Source: Streptosporangiaceae bacterium (GTDB lineage: Bacteria > Actinomycetota > Actinomycetes > Streptosporangiales > Streptosporangiaceae). From it: a DNA stretch of 63,638 nucleotides. Under the pieces are notes generated by a model. It saw only the letters and a program-made list of their open reading frames with translations. It was not told where the DNA came from and did no database searches. Position numbers and translations under genes: made by a program. Of this stretch, positions 8,288 to 17,364 are shown piece by piece. The stretch lies in NCBI GenBank assembly GCA_019239975.1, contig JAFAZE010000089.1, positions 1 through 63,638 on the forward strand. Reading direction: 5' to 3'. Numbering within the stretch: the first letter of the stretch is position 1; each line of letters starts with the position of its first letter.

Positions 8288-10188
8288 CCGCGGACGCGGC
8301 GTGGCGCGGCATCGCCACCGAGCAGGTCGACGAGGTGACGACGGGCCTGGCGGCGCTGCTGCGCAGGCGGAGCCGGCTGCTGCTGGCGGACCTGCTGCGG
8401 CCGCACCGGCGCGGCGTGGCGTGGATCGCGGCCGCGATCGTGGTGTCCTCCCTCGCCGCTCTGGCGGGCCCGTGGCTGGTCGGCGTCGCGATCGACAACG
8501 GCATCCCGCCGCTCATCCACTCCGGTGACCCGGCGCCGCTGCTGCGCATCGCGGCGGTGTTCGCGGCCGCGGTCGGCGTTCAGGCGGTCACCACCCGGAT
8601 GTTCGTCACGATGACCGGGCGCGTCGGGCAGTCCGTCGTGCTGGAGCTGCGCCGCCGGCTGTTCCGGCACTGCCTGCGGCTGCCGGTCGCGTTCCACGAG
8701 AGCTACACCTCCGGCCGGGTGATCTCGCGGCAGACGTCCGACATCGAGGCGATCTCCGCGCTTTTCGAGGAGGGCCTGGACTCGCTCATTTCGGCGGCCC
8801 TGACGCTGCTGCTCGTCGGCACCGGCATGCTGCTGCTGGACTGGCCGCTCGCGCTCGTCGTGCTCGGCGGGTTCGTGCCGCTGACCTGGCTGACCGGCTG
8901 GTTCCGGCGCGAGTCGGTGGTCGCCTACCGGCGCATCAGGGAAGCGAACGCCCTGGTCATCGTGCACTTCGTGGAGACGTTCGGCGGGATCAGGGCGGTG
9001 CAGGCGTTCCGCAGGGAGCGCAGGAACGACGCCATCTTCGACGGGCTGTCGGGGGATTACGCGGACGCCAGCCGGCGCGCCTCGCAGCTGATCGCGGTCT
9101 ACGCGCCCGGCATCTCGCTGGTCGGCAACGTCATCACGGGCGTGGTTCTGTTCTACGGCGGGCTGCGGGTGATCGACGGCGACATCAGGGTCGGCGTGCT
9201 GGCCACGTTCCTGCTGTACCTGCAGCGCTTCTTCGACCCGCTGCAGGACGTCGCCCAGTTCTACAACGCGTTCCAGGGCGCCGGCTCCGCGCTGGAGAAG
9301 ATATCGGGCGTGCTGGAGGAGGAGCCGTCGGTGCCCGAGCCGGCGGCGCCCGCCGCCCTGCCTTCCCGCGGCTCCGCCGCAGCTGAGCCTTCCCGCGGCT
9401 CCGCCGCAGCTGAGCCCTCCGGCGGCTCCGGTGTTGTTCCGCGCCCCGGTGCCTCCGGGCGGCAGGTCCGCTTCGAGTCCGTGCGGTTCGGCTACCGCGA
9501 GACGACCGTGCTGCCGGACCTCGACCTGGACATCCCGGCCGGGCAGACGGTCGCGCTCGTCGGCGAGACCGGGGCGGGCAAGACCACGATCGCGCGGCTG
9601 ATGGCCCGGTTCTACGACCCGGGCGAGGGGCGGGTGCTGCTCGACGGGGTGGACCTTCGCGACGTGCCCGACCGGGTGCTCCGCCGGGAGGTCGTGATGA
9701 TCACCCAGGAGAGCTTCCTGTTCGGCGGGTCCGTCGCGGCGAACATCCGGCTGGGCCGGCCGGGCGCCTCCGGCGACGAGGTGATCGCGGCCGCCACGGC
9801 TATCGGTGCACACGATTTCATAACGGCCCTGCCCTCCGGCTACGAGACGGGGGTGGGCAAGCGCGGCGGCAGGCTGTCGGCCGGCCAGCGCCAGCTGATC
9901 TCGTTCGCCCGCGCGTTCATCGCCGCGCCTTCCGTCCTCGTTCTCGACGAGGCGACGGCTCTGCTGGATATTCCCAGCGAGCGCCTGGTGCAGGCGGCGC
10001 TGCGCACCGTGCTGGCCGGCCGCACCGCCGTGATCATCGCGCACCGGCTGTCCACGGTGGCGATCGCGGACCGCGTGCTGGTCCTGCGGAACGGGAGGAT
10101 CATCGAGGACGGGCCGCCGGACCGCCTGCTCGGCGGCGACGGGGAGTATGCCGCCCTGCACACCAGCTGGGCCGCCAGTCTCGCGTAA
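8284..10188 (+). CDS. ABC exporter subunit B (catalytic ATPase site)
   Basis: A 634-residue half-transporter, partner of the gene just upstream; the GTG at 8284 overlaps the upstream stop by 4 bases. Type I exporter membrane domain to about residue 345, then an ATPase domain. Walker A is GETGAGKTT, Walker B VLVLDEATALLD with the catalytic Glu, and the switch His is in IIAHRLST. The signature reads LSAGQ rather than LSGGQ, common in the subunit that pairs with a degenerate site. Between the domains lies a repetitive linker (two exact copies of PSRGSAAAE plus a partial one), dispensable in length for this fold. Together the two subunits should form an asymmetric ATP-driven exporter in the cytoplasmic membrane. 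Confidence 0.9.
   Translation: MTADAAWRGIATEQVDEVTTGLAALLRRRSRLLLADLLRPHRRGVAWIAAAIVVSSLAALAGPWLVGVAIDNGIPPLIHSGDPAPLLRIAAVFAAAVGVQAVTTRMFVTMTGRVGQSVVLELRRRLFRHCLRLPVAFHESYTSGRVISRQTSDIEAISALFEEGLDSLISAALTLLLVGTGMLLLDWPLALVVLGGFVPLTWLTGWFRRESVVAYRRIREANALVIVHFVETFGGIRAVQAFRRERRNDAIFDGLSGDYADASRRASQLIAVYAPGISLVGNVITGVVLFYGGLRVIDGDIRVGVLATFLLYLQRFFDPLQDVAQFYNAFQGAGSALEKISGVLEEEPSVPEPAAPAALPSRGSAAAEPSRGSAAAEPSGGSGVVPRPGASGRQVRFESVRFGYRETTVLPDLDLDIPAGQTVALVGETGAGKTTIARLMARFYDPGEGRVLLDGVDLRDVPDRVLRREVVMITQESFLFGGSVAANIRLGRPGASGDEVIAAATAIGAHDFITALPSGYETGVGKRGGRLSAGQRQLISFARAFIAAPSVLVLDEATALLDIPSERLVQAALRTVLAGRTAVIIAHRLSTVAIADRVLVLRNGRIIEDGPPDRLLGGDGEYAALHTSWAASLA
9361..9425. repeat. 27-bp in-frame tandem repeat
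   Basis: Two exact 27-bp units (9361-9387, 9388-9414) and a diverged partial third encode PSRGSAAAE in the linker between membrane and ATPase domains of the exporter subunit. Unit length is a multiple of three, so copy-number change would keep the frame. Confidence 0.9.
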
Positions 10189-10215
10189 CCTACGGTTGGG
10201 ATCCGGTTGGGTAAT

Positions 10216-10291
10216 GCCGGAGGCGCGCGGGGAAGCGTCGTGCCGGAGGCGCGCGGGAAGCGTCGTGCCGGAGGCGCGCGGGAAGCATTGG
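10216..10291. repeat. Three tandem 25-26 bp units
   Basis: Three copies beginning GCCGGAGGCGCGCGG and continuing GAAGCGTCGT lie directly upstream of the small gene at 10304. The first unit has one extra G. They are not coding if the 10304 start is right. Confidence 0.9.
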
Positions 10292-10303
10292 AAGGCGAGC
10301 GAT

Positions 10304-10708
10304 ATGGTCAGGGTGCACCAGGTGAAACCGTACAAGCCGGGCCAGGAGGCCGAGGAGAAGCACGCGGCCGACGTGGCCGAGGCGGCGGAGTTCGGCACGC
10401 TTCTCGACGCGGCCAGGACGGCGGACACCGAGCTGCGGCAGGCCGAGGCGCGCAGCGCTCCGGCGACGGAGCTGCACCGGCTGGCGAAAGACCTCGACGC
10501 GGCGCTGACCGCGGCGATGCGTGCCGCGTACGCGGCGCAGCGCGCGGAGATCGGCCCGCGGGGCTACGAGGACCGGATCTACCGGCGCAAGGCGATGGCG
10601 AAGCCCGCGGTCCGCGCGCGCACCCGCGAGGCCGAGCGACTGCTCACGCTGCGTGAGAATCATCGGATGAATCACATACCCGACCTGCCGCGTGAACCGG
10701 TGGTGTAG
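10304..10708 (+). CDS. Hypothetical small charged protein
   Basis: A 134-residue protein rich in Ala, Glu and Arg. It is predicted mostly helical with heptad-like stretches (about 15-90), then a basic GPRGYEDRIYRRKAMAKPA segment and a polar tail. I do not recognise a family. The frame extends upstream through the minisatellite, but the ATG at 10304 is preferred because it starts at the point where repeat sequence ends and normal codon use begins. It follows the exporter by about 115 bases on the same strand. Function cannot be inferred. Confidence 0.55.
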   Translation: MVRVHQVKPYKPGQEAEEKHAADVAEAAEFGTLLDAARTADTELRQAEARSAPATELHRLAKDLDAALTAAMRAAYAAQRAEIGPRGYEDRIYRRKAMAKPAVRARTREAERLLTLRENHRMNHIPDLPREPVV

Positions 10709-11018
10709 CGCAAACGTCATCAAGAGTAGCGGTCCATGAAACGTTGACCGAAACGTTTGGCTTCGCCGGCATGTTGCTTGCGAACGGGGGAAGGGCGGGG
10801 CACAGTGGATATAGGTGGTCTAGGCCATTGGTGGAGGTAGTCAGGTATGGCCACGAAACGTAGTCATTAGGTGTCACAGAGAGTTCAGCCAGGAAGCTAC
10901 AACCAGTCAGTCAGGAAACGATCAGGATGAGCCATGTTGCGGGCCGCGCGCCCTGCGGCACACTAACATCTGATCAAGCACGATCGATGAACGCACAATG
11001 AATACAGGAGGCACTGAG
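10709..11018 (+). promoter_or_regulatory. Leader region of the DUF5999-like gene
   Basis: This gap has lower GC than its surroundings. It contains two direct AAACGTT copies (10739-10745 and 10751-10757) five bases apart, which may be an operator. A clear Shine-Dalgarno sequence, AGGAGG at 11006-11011, fixes the ATG at 11019. No -10/-35 pair is convincing. Confidence 0.4.
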
Positions 11019-11270
11019 ATGTGCCCGCACACGCCGCAGTGTCCCGAGGCTTCGGCATCGGATCGCGAAGCGGCGCACACGATTGTTAGCCACCCGGAGC
11101 AGGGCTGGAGCCTGCTGTGCAACGGCGTCGTGATCTTTGAGGACACCGGGGAGCTGCTTCCGGATGGCGCGGCCATCGCGCCGCACCGCCCCACCGACCT
11201 GCTCCTGAGCCGGCCGTTCGGCCAGCCGCGGGGTGACGGGGATCAAGGCGGGCAGGCACCTGCCGCCTGA
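11019..11270 (+). CDS. DUF5999-family protein
   Basis: An 83-residue protein. The N-terminus MCPHTPQCP and the core ADREAAH-like segment, HPEQGWSLLCNGVVIFEDTG, ELLPDG and APHRP match, from memory, the small DUF5999 family that is nearly universal in streptomycetes and relatives. Function is unknown; the paired N-terminal Cys/His could bind a metal. The C-terminal 20 residues are Gly/Gln/Pro-rich and variable. The start follows AGGAGG with good spacing, so an upstream in-frame ATG at 10998 is rejected. Confidence 0.8.
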   Translation: MCPHTPQCPEASASDREAAHTIVSHPEQGWSLLCNGVVIFEDTGELLPDGAAIAPHRPTDLLLSRPFGQPRGDGDQGGQAPAA

Positions 11271-11287
11271 CAAAACGGGGTGAGCAC

Positions 11288-11343
11288 CGCACGGGGCTTC
11301 CCGCACGGGGCTTCCCGCACGGGGCTTACGCACGGGGCTTCCC
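11288..11343. repeat. Four 14-bp units CGCACGGGGCTTCC
   Basis: Four nearly exact copies (third and fourth with one change each) fill the short space between convergent genes and abut the palindrome at 11342. Confidence 0.9.
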
Positions 11344-11365
11344 GGATAGCGCGCTCGCTATCCGG
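11342..11365. terminator. Bidirectional hairpin between convergent genes
   Basis: A perfect 10-bp stem CCGGATAGCG / CGCTATCCGG with a 4-base loop CGCT. It contains the stop codon of the minus-strand hydrolase (11358-11360) and lies 72 bases past the plus-strand DUF5999-like stop, so it could terminate both. There is no U-tract. Confidence 0.55.
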
Positions 11366-12065
11366 AAACGGGGGCACCGAGTATCTCCCGCAGCCAGCCG
11401 CTGACTGCGTCGGCGACCGCGGCGGGGTTCTTGGACAGAGCATGCGTCTCCCCCGGCAGCACGATGACGCTGCTGGCGTCTTCCTTTTCCGGGATGCCGA
11501 ACGGGTCCCTGTCCCCGTTGACGACCAGGACGCCGGTCCCGGCCTCCCTCAGCTCAGCCGCCCGTGACCGCTCCGGATGGCCCGGCGGGTGCAGCGGGAA
11601 CGCGAGCGCGATCACCCCGCGCGCGCCCACGGCCCGCGCGGTGCGGCAGGCGACCCGCGCGCCGTTGCTCCGGCCGCCCTGGATCAGCGGAAGTTCCGCG
11701 CCGCCTCCCCGGCGTCCCTGGCTTTCCCGGCGTCCCTGGCTTTCCCGGTGCCCGGGCATCCGGCCGGCCGCGGCGGCCTTCCTCCGGACTCTGCGGCGCA
11801 GCGCGGTGACGATTTCGGCCCACGCGGCGTCCTGCCGGGCCACGGATCCCGGCGCACGGCTCCCCCTGACCTGGTACGGCTGGGTCACCAGCGCCACGGC
11901 GCCACCGAGCCGCAGCCCGGCGTCCCGTGCGGCGAGCACGTCGGGGGTGTCCGGCGTGCCGCCCGCGCCGTGCGTCAGGACCATCAGGAACGCCGGCTTC
12001 CCGGCGGCGCCGTCGAGCGTCACCCGTGCGATCCCGGCGCTGGTCCTGACGTTGATCGAGGTCAC
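11358..12065 (-). CDS. Alpha/beta hydrolase, KANL3/Tex30-like
   Basis: A 235-residue alpha/beta-hydrolase-fold protein. An oxyanion-type LTHGAGG motif is near residue 30, and the nucleophile elbow is GRSNGAR near 130-137. VLVVNGDRDPFG carries the likely acid Asp, and LPGETHALSK the likely catalytic His. The arrangement matches the dienelactone-hydrolase-like KANL3/Tex30 group, for which no substrate is known in bacteria. Between the first and second halves a repeat of RESQGR (two 18-bp units at 11710-11745) lengthens a surface loop. ATG at 12065; convergent with the DUF5999-like gene and downstream of uvrA on the same strand with a 41-base gap. Confidence 0.75.
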   Translation of the reverse strand: MTSINVRTSAGIARVTLDGAAGKPAFLMVLTHGAGGTPDTPDVLAARDAGLRLGGAVALVTQPYQVRGSRAPGSVARQDAAWAEIVTALRRRVRRKAAAAGRMPGHRESQGRRESQGRRGGGAELPLIQGGRSNGARVACRTARAVGARGVIALAFPLHPPGHPERSRAAELREAGTGVLVVNGDRDPFGIPEKEDASSVIVLPGETHALSKNPAAVADAVSGWLREILGAPVSG

Positions 12066-12106
12066 CAGGCGATCGTAGCCGGGGGCGGGCGCCGCTCCCC
12101 GGCCTG

Positions 12107-14962
12107 TCAGGCGTTGACGAGCTTCTTCAGGAACTGGCCGGTGTAACTTTTCTCGACGCCGGCCACTTCCTCCGGGGAACCGGTGGCGACCACCGTTCCG
12201 CCGCCCGACCCGCCCTCAGGGCCCAGGTCGATCACCCAGTCGGCCGACTTGATCACGTCCAGGTTGTGCTCGATGACGATGACCGTATTGCCGTTGTCGA
12301 CCAGCCGGGTGAGCACGCCGAGCAGCTTGCGGATGTCCTCGAAGTGCAGACCCGTGGTGGGCTCGTCGAGCACGTAGATGGTCCGGCCGGTGGACCGGCG
12401 CTGCAGCTCGGAGGCGAGCTTCACGCGCTGCGCCTCCCCGCCGGACAGGGTCGGCGCGGGCTGGCCCAGCCGCACGTAGCCGAGGCCCACGTCGACCAGC
12501 GTCTTCAGGTGCCGGTGGATGGCGGGTACCGGCTCGAAGAACGACGCGGCCTCCTCGATCGGCATGTCGAGCACCTCGGAGATGTTCTTGCCCTTGTAGT
12601 GCACCTGGAGGGTGTCGGTGTTGTACCGGGCGCCGTGGCACACCTCGCAGGGGACGTACACGTCGGGCAGGAACTGCATCTCGATCTTGATCGTGCCGTC
12701 ACCCGAGCACGCCTCGCAGCGGCCGCCCTTCACGTTGAACGAGAACCGGCCGGGCTGGTAGCCGCGGATCTTCGCCTCGGTGGTCTGCGCGAAAAGCCGC
12801 CTGATGTGGTCGAACACGCCGGTGTACGTGGCCGGGTTGGAACGCGGGGTGCGCCCGATCGGGCCCTGGTCGACGTGCACCACCTTGTCCAGGTGCTTGA
12901 CCCCGGTGATCCGGGCGTGCCTGCCGGGCACCGTGCGCGCGCCGTGCAGCTCCTTCGCCAGCGCCCGGTACAGAATGTCGTTGACGAGGGTCGACTTCCC
13001 CGAGCCCGACACCCCCGTGACGGCCACCAGGCAGCCGAGCGGAAACGCCACGTCGATCTCCCTCAGGTTGTGCTCGGTGGCCCCCTTGACGGCCACCTCG
13101 CGCCCCCTGGCCGGCTTCCTGCGCGTGGCCGGCACCGGGATGGACGCCCGGCCGGACAGGTACGCCCCGGTCAGCGACTCCGGGCTGGCGAGCAGCTCAC
13201 CGACCGGCCCGGACACCACGACCTTGCCGCCGTGCTCCCCCGCGCCGGGCCCGATGTCGACCACCCAGTCGGCGGCGCGGATCGTGTCCTCGTCGTGCTC
13301 GACGACGATGAGGGTGTTGCCCAGGTCGCGCAGCCGGAGCAGGGTCTCCAGCAGCCGGTGGTTGTCCCGCTGGTGCAGCCCGATGGAGGGCTCGTCCAGC
13401 ACGTAGAGCACTCCGACGAGCCCGGACCCGATCTGGGTGGCGAGCCTGATCCGCTGCGCCTCGCCGCCGGCGAGCGTGGCGGACGCCCGGTCGAGGGTCA
13501 GGTAGTCGAGCCCGACGTCGAGCAGGAATCCAAGGCGCGCGTTGACCTCCTTGAGGATCAGGCGCGCGATCTGCATGTCCCGCTCGGAGAGGTCGAGGGT
13601 CAGCAGGAGCTTGGCGAGCTCGCCGATCGGCAGCGCGCTGAACTCGGCGATCGACCTGCCGTCCACGGTCACGGCGAGCGACACGGGCTTCAGCCGCGCG
13701 CCGCCGCACGACGGGCACGGCACCTCGCCCATGAACCCGGCGAACTTCTCCCGGCTGGAGTCGCTCTCCGCCTCCGCGTACCGCCGCTCGATGTACGGGA
13801 TCGCGCCCTCGAAGTCCGTGTAGTACGAGCGCTCCCTGCCGTACCTGTTGCGGTACCGCACGTGCACCTGGCCGTCGTGGCCCTTGAGCAGCGCGTCCCT
13901 GGCACGGGCCGGCAGCTTCTCCCACGGCGTGTCCATCCGGAACCCGACGGTCTCGCCGAGCGCCTCGATCAGCCGGTCGAAGTAGTCGCTGACATGACCG
14001 CCGCTCCACGGCGCGATCGCGCCCTCGCTCAGCGACTTTCCCGGGTCCGGCACCACGAGCTCGGGATCCACCTCCATCCGGGTGCCCAGCCCGGTGCAGT
14101 CCGGGCACGCGCCCCACGGGGAGTTGAACGAGAACGAGCGCGGCTCGAGCTCGTCGAAGGACAGGTCATCGTAGAGGCAGGCCAGGTGCTCGGAGTACAT
14201 ACGCTCGCGGTGCGGGTCGTTTTCCGCCAGGTCGACGAAGTCCAGGACGACCACCCCGCCGGACAGCGACAGCGCGGTCTCCACCGAGTCGGTCAGCCTG
14301 CGCCTGGCGGTGTCCTTCACCGCCAGGCGGTCGACGATCACCTCGATGTCATGCTTCTCGTACTTCTTCAGCGCCGGGAGGCTGCCGCCGGCCGCGTCCT
14401 CCAGCCGGACGACCGTGCCGTCCACCCGCGCCCGGGAAAACCCCTTGGTCTGCAGCTCGCGGAGCAGCTCGCCGTACTCCCCCTTGCGGCCGCGGACCAC
14501 CGGGGCGAGCACCTGGAACCTCGTGCCCTCCTCCAGCTCGAGCACGCGGTCCACGATCTGCTGCGGGCTCTGCCGCGCGATCGGCCTGCCGCACAGCGGG
14601 CAGTGCGGCTTGCCCACGCGCGCGTAGAGCAGCCGCAGGTAGTCGTATACCTCGGTGATCGTGCCGACGGTCGACCGCGGGTTGCGGCTCGCCGCCTTCT
14701 GGTCGATGGAGACCGCGGGCGAGAGGCCGTCGATGAAGTCGACGTCGGGCTTGTCCATCTGGCCGAGGAACTGCCGCGCGTAGGCGGACAGCGACTCGAC
14801 GTACCTGCGCTGGCCCTCGGCGAATATGGTGTCGAAGGCCAGGCTGGACTTGCCGGAGCCGGACAGCCCGGTGAACACGATCAGGGCATCCCGCGGCAGG
14901 TCGAGCGAGACATCCTTCAGGTTGTGCTCGCGTGCGCCGCGAACGACGAGCCGGTCAGCCAC
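12107..14962 (-). CDS. uvrA: Excinuclease ABC subunit A
   Basis: A full-length 951-residue UvrA, the damage-recognition ATPase of nucleotide excision repair; it acts as a dimer with UvrB on distorted DNA. Two ABC modules are present: Walker [10 protein letters not shown] near residue 33 and GVSGSGKST near 640, ABC signatures LAGGEAQRI and LSGGEAQRV, and Walker B segments [13 protein letters not shown] and [13 protein letters not shown]. Zinc ligands are seen in [20 protein letters not shown] and the CEACSGDG...CEVC module. The GTG at 14962 is preceded by a weak AGAAGAG. No neighbour is a repair gene. Housekeeping, standard in sequence. Confidence 0.98.
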   Translation of the reverse strand: MADRLVVRGAREHNLKDVSLDLPRDALIVFTGLSGSGKSSLAFDTIFAEGQRRYVESLSAYARQFLGQMDKPDVDFIDGLSPAVSIDQKAASRNPRSTVGTITEVYDYLRLLYARVGKPHCPLCGRPIARQSPQQIVDRVLELEEGTRFQVLAPVVRGRKGEYGELLRELQTKGFSRARVDGTVVRLEDAAGGSLPALKKYEKHDIEVIVDRLAVKDTARRRLTDSVETALSLSGGVVVLDFVDLAENDPHRERMYSEHLACLYDDLSFDELEPRSFSFNSPWGACPDCTGLGTRMEVDPELVVPDPGKSLSEGAIAPWSGGHVSDYFDRLIEALGETVGFRMDTPWEKLPARARDALLKGHDGQVHVRYRNRYGRERSYYTDFEGAIPYIERRYAEAESDSSREKFAGFMGEVPCPSCGGARLKPVSLAVTVDGRSIAEFSALPIGELAKLLLTLDLSERDMQIARLILKEVNARLGFLLDVGLDYLTLDRASATLAGGEAQRIRLATQIGSGLVGVLYVLDEPSIGLHQRDNHRLLETLLRLRDLGNTLIVVEHDEDTIRAADWVVDIGPGAGEHGGKVVVSGPVGELLASPESLTGAYLSGRASIPVPATRRKPARGREVAVKGATEHNLREIDVAFPLGCLVAVTGVSGSGKSTLVNDILYRALAKELHGARTVPGRHARITGVKHLDKVVHVDQGPIGRTPRSNPATYTGVFDHIRRLFAQTTEAKIRGYQPGRFSFNVKGGRCEACSGDGTIKIEMQFLPDVYVPCEVCHGARYNTDTLQVHYKGKNISEVLDMPIEEAASFFEPVPAIHRHLKTLVDVGLGYVRLGQPAPTLSGGEAQRVKLASELQRRSTGRTIYVLDEPTTGLHFEDIRKLLGVLTRLVDNGNTVIVIEHNLDVIKSADWVIDLGPEGGSGGGTVVATGSPEEVAGVEKSYTGQFLKKLVNA

Positions 14963-15347
14963 TGCGCGCTCTTCTCTTCAGTCTCTCTCAGGGTCGACTC
15001 AACGCCTCGCCATCGTAGCGAGGGGGCCTGACATTTTCGGAGGATCCGGGGGTCGCCCCCAGGCCGGCACCGCGGTGGCCACGCCGGCGGGACGGCTCCG
15101 GCACCGGCCCCCGGCGGAGTCACCCCTCTGTTAGCGCTGCGCGGGGCGCCGTTATGCCCGCTTACCGGGGCTCTCCCGCCAGGCCAGCCGCTGAGCCCAG
15201 CCTACGGCACCGGCGCCGCTCTCGCTCTATTGACCTGTGCACGCGAAAGGGTTAAGTTCACGCCAGCAACAGCGCGCCGTCGGCCGGAGCGGCGGCGGTG
15301 CCATCTGAGTGCCGGGCTCACATGGCGAAGCCAGAGGAGGCGCGCTC
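14963..15347. other. Intergenic region between divergent uvrA and the secreted-protein gene
   Basis: About 385 bases with no convincing gene. It contains one hairpin GGGGGTCGCCCCC at 15048-15060, of the same G/C type seen elsewhere in the window, and a Shine-Dalgarno AGAGGAGG at 15333-15340 serving the ATG at 15348. It must hold the promoters of both genes; I could not pick out a LexA-type box for uvrA. Confidence 0.5.
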
Positions 15348-17003
15348 ATGGCTTGCAGAATCGGCTTTCTCTGCCGACGCTCCTGGTCGCTGCCCGTGCT
15401 GGGCGTCGCGGTAGCGGTCCTGGCCGCTGTCCAGCCGATAGCCGTGCCGGGCGCGGCCGCGGCGCGCGGCCCTGCGGCGGGGCCGCGGTTCCAGCCCGTC
15501 GGCAACCTGGACTGCAACGGGTACAGCCCTGTCCAGCGTCCGGTCAAACCGGGCGGCATCATCTGCGCCGAGGTCCATCTCGGAGGCGCGTACGGGCGCC
15601 TGGAGGACAATGGCTACTACATCGGCCATGACGAGCCGACGATGCAGTTCTACTCGCGCAAGCCGGGGTCCTCGACCAATATCACCTGGATGCAGACCCT
15701 GCCCCGGGATCCGCGCCGGCTGCCCACGGTGCACGGGCCGCTGAAGGACGTCACCCACTTCTTCGAGCTGATGCCCGCGCTGTGGTACTCGATGGCCCTG
15801 TGCGACCCACTGTCCGAGCCCCAGCTGCCCTGCACGCCCGGCAGCGACACGAACTCGCCCTCCGGGAAATACCCGGGCGGCGGCAGCGCCCTCCTGGAGC
15901 TCCAGTTCTACCCGCCCGGACGCGCGCCGTTCGCCGACGCCCTCAGCTGTGACAACAGCCACTGGTGCGCGGCGCTGACGATTGACTCCCTGGAATGCAC
16001 GGCCGCGGGCGTCTGCAACAACAACTGCGTCGAGCCGATCAACTTCGCCTTCGTCCAGACCAACGGCGTACCCACCGGGCCGCCGAGCCCGCAGCGGGCG
16101 AACCTCAAAACCGTGACCCCGAACCGGTCCACGCTGCTGATGAACCCGGGTGACAAGCTCAGGATCCGGATCTTCGACGACCGGGAGGAAGGCGCGCTGG
16201 AGGCTCGGGTCCAGGATCTCAGTACCGGGCGGACCGGATTCATGGTCGCCTCCGCGCGCAACGGCTTTATGCACACCTCGATCGCCGACTGCAGCGGCTC
16301 GCCGTGGAGCTACCGGCCCCTGTACTCGACCGCCAGCACCGTCAACCAGGGCGGCTGGGCGGCGGCGAACATCAACGTCGCCTACGAGATCGGCCACTTC
16401 ATCCCGTGCACCAAGCTGACCGGCTTCGCGCCGGTTCCGGTGGGCACCTACAACGATCCGTCGTGGAACTTCTGCAAGGGGCCCTACGAGACCGCCGCGC
16501 CGCCAGACGGCTCCCAGTCAAGCCCCGAAGTAAACGACGCGCCCTGCTTCAAGGCCGGAGATACGCACGGCCCGCTCAACTCCGCCCCGGACCTCGTCAC
16601 GGGGTGCACCGGCGGTGATCTCGACTACGACGGCACCTCATACTGGGCTGACTGGCCGGCCTCGGTCCGGCCCGGCATGTTCCCGTCGCCGCTTACCATC
16701 GAGCAGCCCACCACGGTGAACGGCGCGCGCTATCCGCAGATGCAGTTCCTCACCGACAACCCGGCCACGAATGCCCGGTGCGACCCGGCCAAGCCGGCCG
16801 ACTGCGTGGTGCCGCCGGCGCAGGCACCCGGCAAGTTCTACCCGTACTGGACCCAGGCCCGCGTCAGCGGCGCCTGCGTATGGGAGTTCGGGCAGATGCG
16901 CAACGGCAACACGTTCGGCGGGGACAAGCAGTACGGCACGTTCACCACGGCGCTGGGCCTTGTCGAGCTCGCGGGCCCGATCATGCACAACCCGAACTGC
17001 TGA
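15348..17003 (+). CDS. Secreted protein of unknown function
   Basis: A 551-residue protein with a clear Sec signal peptide: basic start, hydrophobic LPVLGVAVAVLAAVQPIA, and an Ala-rich cleavage region near residue 35. The mature part has about 19 cysteines, probably disulfide-bonded, with dense Asn/Tyr/Trp/Gly and motifs such as HFFELMPALWYSMALCDP, CNNNCVEP and AYEIGHFIPCTKL; it reads as a beta-rich exported domain. I do not recognise a characterised family. The ATG at 15348 is chosen because AGAGGAGG lies seven bases upstream, rather than the in-frame start at 15309. It is monocistronic; the next gene is convergent. It could be a surface-associated or degradative enzyme, but nothing shows a catalytic site. 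Confidence 0.75.
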   Translation: MACRIGFLCRRSWSLPVLGVAVAVLAAVQPIAVPGAAAARGPAAGPRFQPVGNLDCNGYSPVQRPVKPGGIICAEVHLGGAYGRLEDNGYYIGHDEPTMQFYSRKPGSSTNITWMQTLPRDPRRLPTVHGPLKDVTHFFELMPALWYSMALCDPLSEPQLPCTPGSDTNSPSGKYPGGGSALLELQFYPPGRAPFADALSCDNSHWCAALTIDSLECTAAGVCNNNCVEPINFAFVQTNGVPTGPPSPQRANLKTVTPNRSTLLMNPGDKLRIRIFDDREEGALEARVQDLSTGRTGFMVASARNGFMHTSIADCSGSPWSYRPLYSTASTVNQGGWAAANINVAYEIGHFIPCTKLTGFAPVPVGTYNDPSWNFCKGPYETAAPPDGSQSSPEVNDAPCFKAGDTHGPLNSAPDLVTGCTGGDLDYDGTSYWADWPASVRPGMFPSPLTIEQPTTVNGARYPQMQFLTDNPATNARCDPAKPADCVVPPAQAPGKFYPYWTQARVSGACVWEFGQMRNGNTFGGDKQYGTFTTALGLVELAGPIMHNPNC

Positions 17004-17077
17004 GTGAGCCGCCCGCCGTCCGGTGACGGTCGCATCCGGCTGCCCAGCACGGAGCAGTATTCGCGGCAGCGGCAGCC

Positions 17078-17356
17078 TCACGTCCCCGGCGGTGGGTCCA
17101 GCGTCATGAGTTCTTCGGTGCGCGCACCCGGCGCCGCGCCATGCTCGCGGGTAACGCCGACGAGAGCGATTGGCTGGCAGTCCCTTATTTCAACAGTCCA
17201 CTCACCCCGAACAAATTCAGCGCGCCAGTCCGGTTCTCGGTAGCCAAATTCTTTCTCGTATGTAGCGAGAAATGCCTGCGGAGATTCGCGTAGCGCAGCC
17301 AGCCTTATGTTCCGCAACGTTGCCCATTCTTTTTCGTGCATGACATGTGGCGCCAT
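17078..17356 (-). pseudogene. GNAT acetyltransferase, N-terminal fragment
   Basis: The 92 codons give a typical GNAT start: EWATLRNIRLAALRESPQAF, LATYEKEFGY, then the first strands ending VGVTREHG...ELMTLDPPPGT. In intact relatives the ELMTL strand is followed by WVxPxxRGxG, the acetyl-CoA loop; here the frame ends exactly before it. The protein therefore lacks the cofactor site and is probably dead. It begins 8 bases after the glycosyltransferase-like stop and may have been truncated when that block inserted. Confidence 0.65.
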
Positions 17357-17364
17357 GCTCCGGA

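Noticed and set aside
11342..11365. Attachment site or integration scar
   Set aside because: A perfect short palindrome between convergent genes without a duplicated partner, tRNA or integrase is better read as a terminator.
12266..15031. Plus-strand frame of about 920 codons opposite uvrA
   Set aside because: Antisense shadow of a fully conserved uvrA.
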